Part shown: piece by piece, positions 35,819 to 45,108 of the stretch
Numbering within the stretch: the first letter of the stretch is position 1
How the letters are laid out: each line of letters opens with the position of its first letter
Source: Methylotenera mobilis 13
GTDB taxonomy: Bacteria; Pseudomonadota; Gammaproteobacteria; Burkholderiales; Methylophilaceae
NCBI RefSeq assembly: GCF_000384255.1
Contig: NZ_KB913035.1
Location: 2,123,093-2,187,092 of the forward strand
DNA length: 64,000 nucleotides
Direction of reading: 5' to 3'
Program-made: the position numbers and the translations under genes
Notes under the pieces: model-generated
Told to the model about the DNA's origin: nothing
Seen by the model: only the letters and a program-made list of their open reading frames with translations
The model's database searches: none

Positions 35819-35871
35819 GGAGAAACTCCCGACCTAGGCAAAAAAAAACCATGCAGGGTTAGCTGCATGGT
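35819..35871 (-). promoter_or_regulatory. Leader terminator-like hairpin and GGAGAAACTCCC palindrome ahead of moxY
   Basis: A perfect 9-bp stem (35848-35856 with 35863-35871) is followed on the minus strand by eight to nine U, a complete intrinsic terminator about 75 bases upstream of the moxY start. No minus-strand gene lies just upstream, so it could be an attenuator in the moxY leader. GGAGAAACTCCC (35819-35830) lies between it and the gene. Confidence 0.55.
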
Positions 35872-35946
35872 TAAGAGAGGTACTTATCTAGCTAATTTGG
35901 AGATTAACTGTTGACCAGTTTAGCAATAACAACATCAATGCTCCTA

Positions 35947-36077
35947 GGGAGTTATGCCACTTTAAACTTGGGATTTTATCCCTTCATGCTTCATGCACAT
36001 ATTGCATCTCGCTAGATACAGCATAGACGCTTTATCGATAAAGTTTCAACTATTTAACAAAGTCGGGAAAACTTCCC
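35947..36077 (+). promoter_or_regulatory. Cluster of GGGA...TCCC palindromes upstream of the first RSACKL module
   Basis: GGGAGTTATGCC (35947-35958) and GGGATTTTATCCC (35970-35982) start 23 bp apart. A third site, GGGAAAACTTCCC with a 5' TC (36065-36077), lies 97 bases before the mxaR-like ATG. These lie in the 412-base divergent region 35762-36173, which holds no gene. Confidence 0.6.
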
Positions 36078-36173
36078 TATCCAATTACCTAAGTAGAAGA
36101 TTCTAATAGCGCTTAACTCTACTTTGGCAATTTCAATATTGCCAGTTATCAATAAAATAATTTAAGGAGCGCT

Positions 36174-37190
36174 ATGTCAGAAGTAGCCTTGCAACAATGG
36201 CGTAATCACGCGCTTGCTTTAGAACAAGCATTAAACCATGTAGTTCTGGGTTTAAAACCAGCTGTACGTTTACTGATTATTTCCATTTTCTCCCGTGGTC
36301 ATGTTTTGTTAGAAGGTAATGTTGGTGTAGGAAAAACCACACTACTAAGAGCTGCAGCTAGGGGCATTGGTGGTGGCTATCAACGCGTTGAAGGTACGAT
36401 TGATTTAATGCCACAAGATTTGATATACCACACTTACATTAGTAGCGAGGGTAAACCGAAAGTAGATCCTGGTCCATTGTTAATGCAAGGTGAAAATTTA
36501 TCTGTTTTCTTTTTTAATGAGATTAATCGTGCCCGACCGCAAGTACACTCACTATTGCTACGCGTCATGGCTGAGCGTTCGGTAAGCGCATTTAACCGCG
36601 AATATCAATTTCCGCATTTACAAGTATTTGCAGATAGAAATGCCGTTGAAAAAGAGGAAACCTTCGAGCTACCAGGTGCCGCACGTGACCGGTTCTTGAT
36701 GGAGATTGAAATCGCACCAGAAAATGATACTGATATCCATAAGGCACTCACTTTTGACAGTCGCTTTCACGATACTGATCAACTGATAGAATCAGTCACC
36801 GAGAATAGCCTTAACTTTTCCGAACTCTCCGCACTTGCACCTATCATTCAAAACGCGGTAGTTGCTGGCAGCTCTGTTCAAGATTTTGTAGAACACTTAA
36901 GGCGAGCGACGCATCGTCCACAAGATTACGGCATTCATTTGCCTGATGTAGAGATGGATGAACTTATGATTGCAGGCATTGGGCCACGCGGTAGCAGTAT
37001 GCTGGTACGTGCCGCAAAAGTATCGGCATGGCTCAATGGGCGCGCTCACTTAACACCCGAAGATATTGCGAGTGTATTTCATGAAGTTGTCGCACATCGT
37101 GTGTTTTTCAGACCAATCTATGAACTACAACGCACTTGGCTTGCTCGTGCTTATACACAGGCTATTTTGAACAACGTGCCAACACCGTAA
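36174..37190 (+). CDS. MxaR-like MoxR AAA+ ATPase, module 1
   Basis: A 338-residue MoxR-family ATPase with Walker A (EGNVGVGKTTLL), Walker B (LSVFFFNEINRARPQVHSLL), a sensor segment (VFADRNAVEKEETFELPGAA) and the AAA lid (about 230-330). MoxR ATPases work with vWA-domain partners as chaperones; MxaR belongs to the set needed to activate methanol dehydrogenase. It is very similar to MxaR of the mxa operon (56348-57373), for example FSRGHVLLEG and LMPQDLIYH against LMPSDFLYH. It is the first of six plus-strand genes (R-S-A-C-K-L) ending at 41662. The RBS AAGGAGCG is strong. Confidence 0.88.
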   Translation: MSEVALQQWRNHALALEQALNHVVLGLKPAVRLLIISIFSRGHVLLEGNVGVGKTTLLRAAARGIGGGYQRVEGTIDLMPQDLIYHTYISSEGKPKVDPGPLLMQGENLSVFFFNEINRARPQVHSLLLRVMAERSVSAFNREYQFPHLQVFADRNAVEKEETFELPGAARDRFLMEIEIAPENDTDIHKALTFDSRFHDTDQLIESVTENSLNFSELSALAPIIQNAVVAGSSVQDFVEHLRRATHRPQDYGIHLPDVEMDELMIAGIGPRGSSMLVRAAKVSAWLNGRAHLTPEDIASVFHEVVAHRVFFRPIYELQRTWLARAYTQAILNNVPTP

Positions 37191-37225
37191 ATATCTCTTA
37201 AAACATTGTCTATCAAGATGTCAGC

Positions 37226-38080
37226 ATGACTAAGAACGCACTTATTCACTATCGTATTCTATGGAAACCAACAGGAAACCAGCCTGGTGCTAAACGTGGC
37301 TCATCTGCGGGGATAGGTGATCAATTACGTGCACTAGTATTGCTACGTGACCATCCTGACCCAAGGCGTACAGACTTACGCGCTAGTATGCGCGACCCTT
37401 TTGAACAAATATGGGTGAGAGACTTTAACCTAAATGCGTCACTAAAAGTGATTGTGTTGGCTGATGCGTCAGCATCCATGGGCTACCAAGGCACTGTGAA
37501 CCGCTTAGCTGTGACTGAGGACATCACCTCACAGTTGGCGCTATCTGCTTATCGCTCTGGTGATGCTTTTGGTTTCTATGCGGCTAACAGTGAAATGATT
37601 AATAAATTAACATTACCTACCAGAATTAACCGCTCCGCATGGTTATGGGTAAAACAACATTTATCAACACTTGAGCCATCAGGTAATAATGCAGATGGAT
37701 TACTTAAGGTTTCATCGTTATTACCTAAGCAGCGTTGTCTGGTGTTTGTGATTTCAGACTTCAGATGGACTAAAGATAAAACCGCAAAATTATTTAAAGC
37801 ACTCAATCATCATGATGTTGTACCTATTGTGCTACAAGACCCCAGCGAAATTGATCAAATACCGAACCGCGGCATTGCCACTTTACAAGACATGGAAACT
37901 GGTAGAACACAATTTGTGTGGATGAGACCTGCCTTAAAAACACAAATAGCTAAAGCCAGAATTGAGCATATTAAAACCCTGCAAGACACTAGTCGAATAT
38001 ACGGCTACAAGCCATTTCTAGTGAAAGGGAAATTTAAACCAGAGTCTTTAACACAGTACTTTATGGATAGAAGCGTATGA
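37226..38080 (+). CDS. MxaS-like DUF58/vWA protein, module 1
   Basis: A 284-residue cytoplasmic protein of the DUF58 family with a vWA-like fold. It has the family signature PDPRRTDLRASMRDPFEQ and a metal-ion-dependent adhesion site core, Asp-Ala-Ser-Ala-Ser (IVLADASASMGYQG). It aligns along its length with MxaS (55449-56378) and with the module 2 copy (47563-48423). Such proteins are the usual partner of MoxR ATPases. It starts 35 bases after the mxaR-like gene and overlaps the next gene by 4 bases. Confidence 0.85.
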   Translation: MTKNALIHYRILWKPTGNQPGAKRGSSAGIGDQLRALVLLRDHPDPRRTDLRASMRDPFEQIWVRDFNLNASLKVIVLADASASMGYQGTVNRLAVTEDITSQLALSAYRSGDAFGFYAANSEMINKLTLPTRINRSAWLWVKQHLSTLEPSGNNADGLLKVSSLLPKQRCLVFVISDFRWTKDKTAKLFKALNHHDVVPIVLQDPSEIDQIPNRGIATLQDMETGRTQFVWMRPALKTQIAKARIEHIKTLQDTSRIYGYKPFLVKGKFKPESLTQYFMDRSV

Positions 38081-38997
38081 TTCGACAACGCATCAAAGTA
38101 TTCATGTTGCTCGTGATGATTTGCCAGATTGTAATTGCCAAACCAGCTAATGTGGATAATGAGTTGAAGGTGAGCGTTCGTATGAGAGACAGCGGCTACA
38201 CCATGGGTGACTATATCAAGATGCATGTAGAAATTCCTACACAAAATAAATTATCTATAGACCCTGAAAGCTTACCTCTGATTGGCCGTGTAAAACCTTG
38301 GTTAGACTTACAGGATCTAAAGGTTGATACTCAACAAGATAAACTCAGCTTAGATGTTACTTGGCAAATTTTCGCGACTGTAGAGATTGCGCAAGCACTT
38401 AAAACACCCAAGCTATTATTAAAAACACTTGATAACCCAAAACAAAACATTACGATACCAGCACAAATATTTTACTATTCGCCAGTATTACCTTATCCAT
38501 TGGGTGAAGTAAAACGTCATCAGAATATTCCCCCGCCAAAATTTGATATGCAGACCCCACTCGCCATTGTCGGCATATGCCTAGCCATGGCAACTATCTT
38601 GTGTGGAGTTTTATTATGGATTAAAGATTTAATTCCTTGGCTACCTCATCAACCTGGGCCAATGACAATATTAGCGCGCCATTTAAAAAAATTAGACAAT
38701 GAAACCATGCAATATGATCAATTGCTAAAAGTTCATCATGCTTTAAACAGCACAGCAAAACAAAGCTTGTATCCAAACACGTTAGATATCTTATTTAAAA
38801 ATGCACCCTACTTAAAAAACGAACGCGATGCTATTCATCAATTTTTTAATGATTCATGGAGCAATATTTATGAAAGCCCATCCCACACACATCCAATAAC
38901 TGTAGCGCAAACGCTTGCTTGGGTTAATCGTGCCGCAGTGGCTGAGCGAATTTTTAGAAATCGTTCTAAAGCTAAAGCTGTTCATAAAAGAACTTAG
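38077..38997 (+). CDS. MxaA-like membrane protein, module 1
   Basis: A 306-residue protein: N-terminal signal or anchor (about 1-21), a periplasmic beta-rich domain (about 22-160; LKVSVRMRDSGYTMGDYIKM), one TM helix (about 165-188; IVGICLAMATILCGVLLWI) and a cytoplasmic helical domain. This is the MxaA layout; MxaA is implicated in calcium insertion or assembly of methanol dehydrogenase. Sequence conservation with MxaA of the mxa operon is moderate. It overlaps the upstream gene as ATGA. Confidence 0.78.
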   Translation: MIRQRIKVFMLLVMICQIVIAKPANVDNELKVSVRMRDSGYTMGDYIKMHVEIPTQNKLSIDPESLPLIGRVKPWLDLQDLKVDTQQDKLSLDVTWQIFATVEIAQALKTPKLLLKTLDNPKQNITIPAQIFYYSPVLPYPLGEVKRHQNIPPPKFDMQTPLAIVGICLAMATILCGVLLWIKDLIPWLPHQPGPMTILARHLKKLDNETMQYDQLLKVHHALNSTAKQSLYPNTLDILFKNAPYLKNERDAIHQFFNDSWSNIYESPSHTHPITVAQTLAWVNRAAVAERIFRNRSKAKAVHKRT

Positions 38998-39000
38998 CTC

Positions 39001-40047
39001 ATGAACACCCTACATTTTTTTAAACCTGAGTTACTATGGTTAATGCCTATTGCTGGCTTACCTTTTATCTCCCATGGTATTAAACAATTTAAGTTTCCAG
39101 GCTTAGAGGATTGGCCTATAGATAAAACCTCTCAATATCTACGCTGGGGACTACGTGGCCTTGCCAGCCTAACTATTGCTTGCTTAATTATTGCATCAGC
39201 GGCACCTTTTACAGAAGGTGGAACTACCAGCAGAGTGGGTGAAGGTGCTGAAATTGTCGTGGTGCTGGATCGTAGCGGAAGTATGTCAGAAGGCATAAAA
39301 GGCAGAGACTACAATCGACAATCGGCAGAGGCTGGAGAGTCTTCGAACCATTTTTTGAGCAAAATTGAGGCTGCTCGCCAAGTGCTACTAAAGTTCATGC
39401 AGCAAAGACCTGCTGACACGTTTGGGATGGTTGCTTTTAATGCATCATCCATTAGTGTTGCACCGCTATCGTCTGATAGAGCATTAGCAGAAGCAGCTTT
39501 ATTAAGTGCCCAAAGCCAAAGTACTGGGTTTACCGCATTAGGGCGTGCTTTAGCACTTGCATTGGATTACTTTGAAGGCAGACCATATACCGCAACTAGA
39601 CTAATTTTATTAGTTTCTGATGGTGATGCGATTATTGAAGGTGAAGATCAGGCGATTCTCAAACAGGAGTTTATTAGACAGCGTGCGCAATTAATGTGGA
39701 TTTACGTTCGGGGCGAACGAGAAATGAGTATTTTAGACTCTGTCATCGCTGGTGATAATGAGATTGAAACACAAGCAGATATTGCTTATGCAGCAACAAA
39801 GCAATCAGCTTCTATGCATGAAGTTTTTCAACAACTTGGCATGCCTTATCAAGCATTTGAAGTTGAAAGCGAAGAAGGGCTACAAACGGCAATTAAAGCA
39901 ATTAGCCAAGCGACCAACAAACCCACAAGATATGAGTTACGTTTACCGCGCAAAGATTATGGTGTCTATTTCTACATGCTCACTATGTTGCTACTAACAA
40001 CACTCATTTTTATTAAACGCTTAGAAATAAAAGTATGGAAGCCATGA
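39001..40047 (+). CDS. MxaC-like vWA membrane protein, module 1
   Basis: A 348-residue protein: TM near the N-terminus (about 50-68), a periplasmic vWA domain with MIDAS Asp-Arg-Ser-Gly-Ser (VVVLDRSGSMSEG), the Thr of the site (STGFTALGRAL), the Asp of LLVSDGDA, and a C-terminal TM (about 320-340). It is close to MxaC (53488-54483), sharing LALDYFEGRPYTATRLILLV against LALDYFEGKPMTGSRVVLLV. It likely binds a divalent or trivalent cation through MIDAS, but its role in metal insertion is inferred. Confidence 0.85.
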   Translation: MNTLHFFKPELLWLMPIAGLPFISHGIKQFKFPGLEDWPIDKTSQYLRWGLRGLASLTIACLIIASAAPFTEGGTTSRVGEGAEIVVVLDRSGSMSEGIKGRDYNRQSAEAGESSNHFLSKIEAARQVLLKFMQQRPADTFGMVAFNASSISVAPLSSDRALAEAALLSAQSQSTGFTALGRALALALDYFEGRPYTATRLILLVSDGDAIIEGEDQAILKQEFIRQRAQLMWIYVRGEREMSILDSVIAGDNEIETQADIAYAATKQSASMHEVFQQLGMPYQAFEVESEEGLQTAIKAISQATNKPTRYELRLPRKDYGVYFYMLTMLLLTTLIFIKRLEIKVWKP

Positions 40048-40667
40048 CCTTTCAATTAAAGTCAATCAACGCTTTTAAATACGCATGGGTCCAATATTTA
40101 CCCAATGTCTTAGTTTGTACAATCATCCTGCTATTAAGTTTAGCAAGCTACCAAACTTATGTATATTGGAAAGCCTACCAGCTAAATACAGAGTACATCA
40201 GTGGCTCTATCGTTAAACAAGCGCTTAACCCTGATGAGCATTTGCATGCTTACAGCATTGCTTATCGATTATCTCAACAAAAGAAATCTACATTACAACT
40301 GGCACAAACTGCCAAAGCTTTTACTTTAGCAGAAGCATCGAAAGATACTCAAATACGCGCACTTGCTAAATTTGGTCTGGGTAATTTATATTTTGATTTA
40401 GCGTTAAGCGCTGCCAATGTTGAAGCGGGAGGCTCACACCAGCAAGCGGTTGCACAGATTGAACTTGCCAGAGAAGCCTACAAAGGCGCTTTAAGGCTCA
40501 AACCTGATTTATCTCAGGCTAAATTTAACTTAGAGCTATTAGATCGATTAAGCCCAGAAAAACGGACTGAGGCATGGCTAACAGAAACAGACGGTGTAAC
40601 GCTTCAACCATTTAAGCGTAATGGAACAGCAATGATGCGAGACAACAAGCGCAGAGGCTTACCATAA
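40044..40667 (+). CDS. MxaK-like protein, module 1
   Basis: About 207 residues, with an N-terminal membrane anchor (VLVCTIILLLSLASYQTYVYW) and a TPR-like helical domain ending in AREAYKGALRLKPDLSQAKF, matching MxaK's AKESYRDALRLKPDWMDAKY. The preferred ATG at 40044 overlaps the mxaC-like stop as ATGA; a frame start at 40035 is also open. It ends in a Pro-terminated tail (RGLP), as MxaK does (RGMP). The TPR domain probably docks the vWA proteins on either side (inference). Confidence 0.78.
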   Translation: MTFQLKSINAFKYAWVQYLPNVLVCTIILLLSLASYQTYVYWKAYQLNTEYISGSIVKQALNPDEHLHAYSIAYRLSQQKKSTLQLAQTAKAFTLAEASKDTQIRALAKFGLGNLYFDLALSAANVEAGGSHQQAVAQIELAREAYKGALRLKPDLSQAKFNLELLDRLSPEKRTEAWLTETDGVTLQPFKRNGTAMMRDNKRRGLP

Positions 40668-41662
40668 TGCATCACGCTCTTAAATATCACTGGTATCAGC
40701 TACTGATTGCATTACGTCATGCTTGGCAAAACGGCTCTATATTTTTCATGCTAGCAGGTTTTGTATTGCTACCTGTTTGGTTTTATCCCCATATTCAATT
40801 AAAAAGCACGGTACAAGATACACTATTTGTGATTGATATTAGCGAAAGTATGAATGTGCGTGATGTTGATTATCCTAGCCCGCAAACATCGCGTATTGAG
40901 TTAGCCAAACTTTCTGTTAGAGATGCCATGGCATCTTTACCTTGTGGTTCCCGTGTATCTATTGGGCTATTTGCAGGCGACGAAGTCACCGTGTTATTTG
41001 AGCCATTAGAAGTATGTCAACATTTTCCAGCCATTGAACAAGTCATTTCAAAAATAAACACCAATATGCGCTGGGTTGGCGACTCATGGATAATTAGAGC
41101 ATTAATCTCTGCTATCAAAGAGGCTCATAAAAGAAAATTAAATCTCGTCATGGTGACAGATGCGGATGAAATGCCACATCGCAGCGCTCCAAGGCTCACA
41201 GAATTACTCGAACTCAAGGAAAAAGTAAATGGTTTGTTACTAGGTGTAGGGAACGAAGCACCGCAACCTATCCCAAAACTTGATGGAAATCATCAAATTA
41301 TTGCTTACTGGACTCGAGAAGAAGCCGTTTTAGAGGGTAACCACCCTAATTTACTCGCTTATGTTAAGGCACTTACGCCAGGAGAAGCTATTCCAGAGGG
41401 TTTGTTAGATGAAGTAGGCGAGCATTTATCTGCATTTAATCAATCCCTCATGTTCAGTGTCGCACAATCTGCAGCAATGCAAGCCGCCCATATAAAAACG
41501 CCAAATGATGCGATCAAATCATTAAATATCAATGACTTTAAGAAAGAAGCAATTGCTGAGCGCGATGCTAGATGGCTGTTTGGCTTAACCTCTGCGATAT
41601 TGGTATTAATTGGATGGTTTTGGAAACCTATTTCAATATTATTAAAAACGAAGCATAGTTAA
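40667..41662 (+). CDS. MxaL-like vWA membrane protein, module 1
   Basis: A 331-residue protein with a TM helix (about 28-46), a periplasmic vWA domain with MIDAS Asp-Ile-Ser-Glu-Ser (LFVIDISESMNVRDVD), the conserved LPCGSRVSIGLFAGDEVTVL segment, MRWVGDSW, and a C-terminal TM (about 302-322). It is similar to MxaL (51930-52940) with ALPCGSRVALGLFTERNTTT. Start and upstream stop overlap by one base (TAATG). It is the last gene of module 1. Confidence 0.83.
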   Translation: MHHALKYHWYQLLIALRHAWQNGSIFFMLAGFVLLPVWFYPHIQLKSTVQDTLFVIDISESMNVRDVDYPSPQTSRIELAKLSVRDAMASLPCGSRVSIGLFAGDEVTVLFEPLEVCQHFPAIEQVISKINTNMRWVGDSWIIRALISAIKEAHKRKLNLVMVTDADEMPHRSAPRLTELLELKEKVNGLLLGVGNEAPQPIPKLDGNHQIIAYWTREEAVLEGNHPNLLAYVKALTPGEAIPEGLLDEVGEHLSAFNQSLMFSVAQSAAMQAAHIKTPNDAIKSLNINDFKKEAIAERDARWLFGLTSAILVLIGWFWKPISILLKTKHS

Positions 41663-41668
41663 ACATCG

Positions 41669-41707
41669 GGAATTTATCCCATATCGTTACGTGAATTAGC
41701 TCACGTA
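41669..41707 (+). promoter_or_regulatory. GGGAATTTATCCC palindrome and inverted repeat upstream of the TonB receptor
   Basis: TCGGGAATTTATCCC (core 41669-41680) matches the motif seen upstream of xoxF. A weaker copy (TGAATTAGCTCA) starts 23 bp later at 41692. The second part also forms the inverted repeat TACGTGA-N6-TCACGTA. It lies about 85 bases before the receptor ATG. Confidence 0.5.
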
Positions 41708-41763
41708 TTGGCGTGACTTTTTAACATGATAATTGAGCCTCTAAAGTAAATCCGAGGTTTGAT

Positions 41764-43974
41764 ATGATGTTTAAAAAGAAAGTATTAGCTACCCTAATTC
41801 CGCTTGTATTTATACAACCAGTATACGCGGACGAAACTAAAGAAGCGATTAAGTTAGATAAAGTGGAAGTGACTGGCATTTTGCCTGAAAAATTGGAGTC
41901 AGTGCCCGGTTCTTTCGATATTGTTACCGAAAAAGAGTTAGAAGCTAGCCGCCCTTTCTCAATTAAAGAAGCATTAGGTAATGTACCTGGTGTGAATGTA
42001 GTACAAAATGAAGACCCACTGGGTTTAGCACAAAACATCGGTATCCGTGGTATGGATCCTCGCCGTACGTCACGCACACTCTTACTTGAAGACGGAATGC
42101 CGTTATTCTTAGCCCCTTATGGTGACCCTTCTTCACATTATGTGCCTATGCTTGAACGTGTTGGTCGTATTGAAGTCGTTAAAGGCTCAGGCCAAGTGCT
42201 TTATGGCCCACAAACAGTAGGTGGCATGATTAACTTTGTTAGCAAACCAGTACCAAAAGATGGTTTTGCAGGTAGCGTATCTGCGGTTGGTGGTAATAAC
42301 GACTTTTATGGCTTACATGCCAATGTTGGTTACGGTACTGACCTAGGTGGATTCATGGTCGACGCCATTAAAAAAGAAGGCGATGGCATTCGTGAGAATC
42401 ACGAGTTTGATGTAGAAGAATACACGTTAAAGGGTCAATTAAACATCACAGACCGTCAAACACTGATTGCTAAAGTTGGTTACTACAAAGAAGACTCAAA
42501 CGTATCTGAAACTGGCCTAGGTGAAGTAGACTACATCAACGATAAGTTTCAAGCACCATCTGGCAAGAATGACTTTTTTGAGCATGAACGTAAGTCTGCA
42601 CAGTTACAGCATATTTTCCAAATTGATGACAAAATGAAGTTATCGACCCAAGCCTACTATGCTGATTCATATCGTACTTCGTTCCGTCAAACAGATGCAC
42701 CTGGTGGCTACGATGAAGCAAACAATGCGACTGGTATTACTGTTTTAGAAAGATGTGACACACCTGGTGTGCCATTTACTGAAGCGCAGGCGAATGCATG
42801 TGGTGGCCGCCATCGCCCAAGAAGCTATAACTACTGGGGCATTGAGCCACGTTTAGACGTAAGCCATAATCTGTTTGGTGTAGACAGTGATGCAGTACTT
42901 GGCTTCCGCTACCATGAAGAGGATATCAGACGTGAACAATACCGTGGAGATACAGCAGACTTTCAAAGCCTCTCTTTTGCTAAAGCTAACTCATTATCCC
43001 GTGAAGATATTGGAATCAAGGTTGAAGCTAAATCTTATTATGCCCAAAACACGTTTCACGTAAACGACTGGGCTATCACACCTGGTGTGCGAGTTGAAGA
43101 CATCCAAATTAAAACGGATATTCGTCGCGCAGGCAATGCTGTGCAAAATAATCCTGAATCAAACTCAACCAATAACCAAACAGAAGTATTGCCTGGATTT
43201 GGTGTCGCTTGGAATGGCATTGCCAACACCACACTCTTTGGTGGCGTGCATAAAGGCTTTGCACCACCTCGTCCAGACAGAGATTTACGTGTAGCTGGTG
43301 CAAATACTGCCGTAGTAGATAAAACTAAGCCTGAAACCAGCACTAATTGGGAAATCGGCGTGCGTTCTAACTATTTCAAAGGTGTAAACTTTTCATCGAC
43401 ACTATTTCATACTAAGTTTGATGATATCGTCGTCAATAATGGTGCTGGCAACTTTGTGAATGGTGGCGAATCAGCCATGTCTGGTTTGGAATTAGGCGGC
43501 CGTATTGATTTTGGTACGATTTATAACACCTCGCATAACATCTATTTGTTGGGTTCATATACCAATACGTTCACAGCGGAATTTAAGAAAGATGGTCAGG
43601 TGGCAAGTAGCGGTATTCAAAGTGGTTCACGTTTACCCTATGCACCTCGTCATTTAGCTTCTGTGAGTTTAGGCTACCAACATTCTGTTGGTCTTGACGC
43701 TCGTGTTGGTGTGACATATACCAGTCAACAAGAAGTTGATGCTTTTGCTAGAGCACTTGGTCCAGTGGATGCAGCGCTCTCTGGTCTTGCTGGCAACATT
43801 CCTGCATACACACTTCTTAACGCATCTGTGAATTTTAAACCAGTAGGTTCTAAAGTGACGTATTTCGCAAGTGGTCATAACTTGGCAGACCGTGAATATT
43901 TGGCAAGCCGTGTTGATGGTATGTCTGTAGGACGTGGGCGTCAGGTGTTTGGTGGTATTCGCTACGATTTCTAA
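41764..43974 (+). CDS. TonB-dependent outer-membrane receptor
   Basis: A 736-residue receptor: signal peptide (about 1-23), TonB box-like start (DKVEVTGI), plug domain (about 30-160; NIGIRGMDPRRTSRTLLLED, VEVVKGSGQVLYGPQT) and a 22-strand barrel ending in GGIRYDF with the terminal Phe. It belongs to the FecA-like group of metal-chelate receptors. The substrate is unknown. Its location between two RSACKL modules, in a locus with lanthanide-type XoxF, and the shared upstream motif make a lanthanide-chelate receptor (LutH-like role) plausible, but iron chelates are an equal alternative from sequence alone. No FecI/FecR genes adjoin it. Confidence 0.88.
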   Translation: MMFKKKVLATLIPLVFIQPVYADETKEAIKLDKVEVTGILPEKLESVPGSFDIVTEKELEASRPFSIKEALGNVPGVNVVQNEDPLGLAQNIGIRGMDPRRTSRTLLLEDGMPLFLAPYGDPSSHYVPMLERVGRIEVVKGSGQVLYGPQTVGGMINFVSKPVPKDGFAGSVSAVGGNNDFYGLHANVGYGTDLGGFMVDAIKKEGDGIRENHEFDVEEYTLKGQLNITDRQTLIAKVGYYKEDSNVSETGLGEVDYINDKFQAPSGKNDFFEHERKSAQLQHIFQIDDKMKLSTQAYYADSYRTSFRQTDAPGGYDEANNATGITVLERCDTPGVPFTEAQANACGGRHRPRSYNYWGIEPRLDVSHNLFGVDSDAVLGFRYHEEDIRREQYRGDTADFQSLSFAKANSLSREDIGIKVEAKSYYAQNTFHVNDWAITPGVRVEDIQIKTDIRRAGNAVQNNPESNSTNNQTEVLPGFGVAWNGIANTTLFGGVHKGFAPPRPDRDLRVAGANTAVVDKTKPETSTNWEIGVRSNYFKGVNFSSTLFHTKFDDIVVNNGAGNFVNGGESAMSGLELGGRIDFGTIYNTSHNIYLLGSYTNTFTAEFKKDGQVASSGIQSGSRLPYAPRHLASVSLGYQHSVGLDARVGVTYTSQQEVDAFARALGPVDAALSGLAGNIPAYTLLNASVNFKPVGSKVTYFASGHNLADREYLASRVDGMSVGRGRQVFGGIRYDF

Positions 43975-44023
43975 GTTTAAAAATTCGGCCACTTAATACA
44001 ATTAACAGCCGATCTTTCAATGG

Positions 44024-44052
44024 GCGTCTAAACCCTTTAAAAGTTTAGACGC
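44024..44052. terminator. Stem-loop between convergent TonB receptor and module 2
   Basis: Perfect 10-bp inverted repeat (GCGTCTAAAC 44024-44033 / GTTTAGACGC 44043-44052) between convergent genes, without a long U-run. A bidirectional terminator is likely. The remainder of the gap 43975-44169 shows nothing else. Confidence 0.5.
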
Positions 44053-44169
44053 TCAACATTCACAACTATGGTGCATTAAAACGCTAGACATTCAAATAAT
44101 ATTGTAATAACAGCTAAAAATCATCACTACTTTTACACTATCGTCCGAGCAACTTTTCACCACAGCAAA

Positions 44170-45108
44170 CTATCGCTTTATAAAACTTGGGATGTAGGTA
44201 GATAAGATCAATATTATTGCGAGTAATAAATATATCCAACGCACTGAATAAGCCGTCACAAAACTAGCAGCAGGTTTTTGCTCCTGCACGTACTCATAAA
44301 ACTGTGGCGTATTGCTACCTTCTATATAACTGGCTTTAATTTCCGCTGCTAACTCTTTAAGGTGCTCATCCTCAAGCTTCGATAAGTAACGATCATATTC
44401 TGCGGAAGCAACTTGAGGGTCAGGCTCATCCTGACTAGTATCTGTGTAGTTCACACCACCACCTGTACTATTATTCTCCCCTGATGGCCAAAACCCCACC
44501 CATTTATTTAAGGAATTATAGCGTGGCACAGCGACATGTTCTTTGCCCCCAACACCAACGAACAGAACGTGTTTACCTATTTGTACGCCATCTAGGTTCT
44601 GCCTAATGGTTACATTAAGCTTTGGCGCTTCGTCACCATCAGTAAAGAAAAGTAGCTTTGCTGGTGTGTTTAAAGAGTCGAATAAAGTTGCAGCGGCGCG
44701 CACACCAATCGTTAGTCGACTATCACCTTTCCACGCCATACGCCATTCAATATGGTCGATGGTGTCATTAAGCACATCATAGTTTTCACACACCTCTAAA
44801 GGGTTTATCAACAAAGCAACATTGTCTGATGCAAAAACTCCGACACTGATATGTGTACCACATGGTGATGATTCTACAGTTTTAGTCATTAAGTGCTTTG
44901 TATATGCCATACGGCTGACATTTTGGTTGTTGAGTTTCACATCCTCAGCATTCATACTTTGTGAAACATCTGCCAATAACAGGTAATTATGCACTTCCTG
45001 CTTTAATTGAATTTCAGGCTTAATTAAAGCAAGCAATAATAGTGCTGATGCCGCTATGTAGAGAGCCGTTTCGTAGTTAGTTTTAAACCAAGTGAATAGC
45101 TTATTCAT
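44170..45108 (-). CDS. MxaL-like vWA membrane protein, module 2
   Basis: A 312-residue protein: TM about 14-30, periplasmic vWA domain with MIDAS Asp-Val-Ser-Gln-Ser (YLLLADVSQSMNAEDV), SSPCGTHISVGVFASDNVALL, MAWKGDSR and a C-terminal TM (about 288-305). It is the last gene of a second extra R-S-A-C-K-L module on the minus strand (49463 to 44170). It is more divergent from MxaL than the module 1 copy is. Its start overlaps the mxaK-like stop as ATGA. Confidence 0.82.
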   Translation of the reverse strand: MNKLFTWFKTNYETALYIAASALLLLALIKPEIQLKQEVHNYLLLADVSQSMNAEDVKLNNQNVSRMAYTKHLMTKTVESSPCGTHISVGVFASDNVALLINPLEVCENYDVLNDTIDHIEWRMAWKGDSRLTIGVRAAATLFDSLNTPAKLLFFTDGDEAPKLNVTIRQNLDGVQIGKHVLFVGVGGKEHVAVPRYNSLNKWVGFWPSGENNSTGGGVNYTDTSQDEPDPQVASAEYDRYLSKLEDEHLKELAAEIKASYIEGSNTPQFYEYVQEQKPAASFVTAYSVRWIYLLLAIILILSTYIPSFIKR

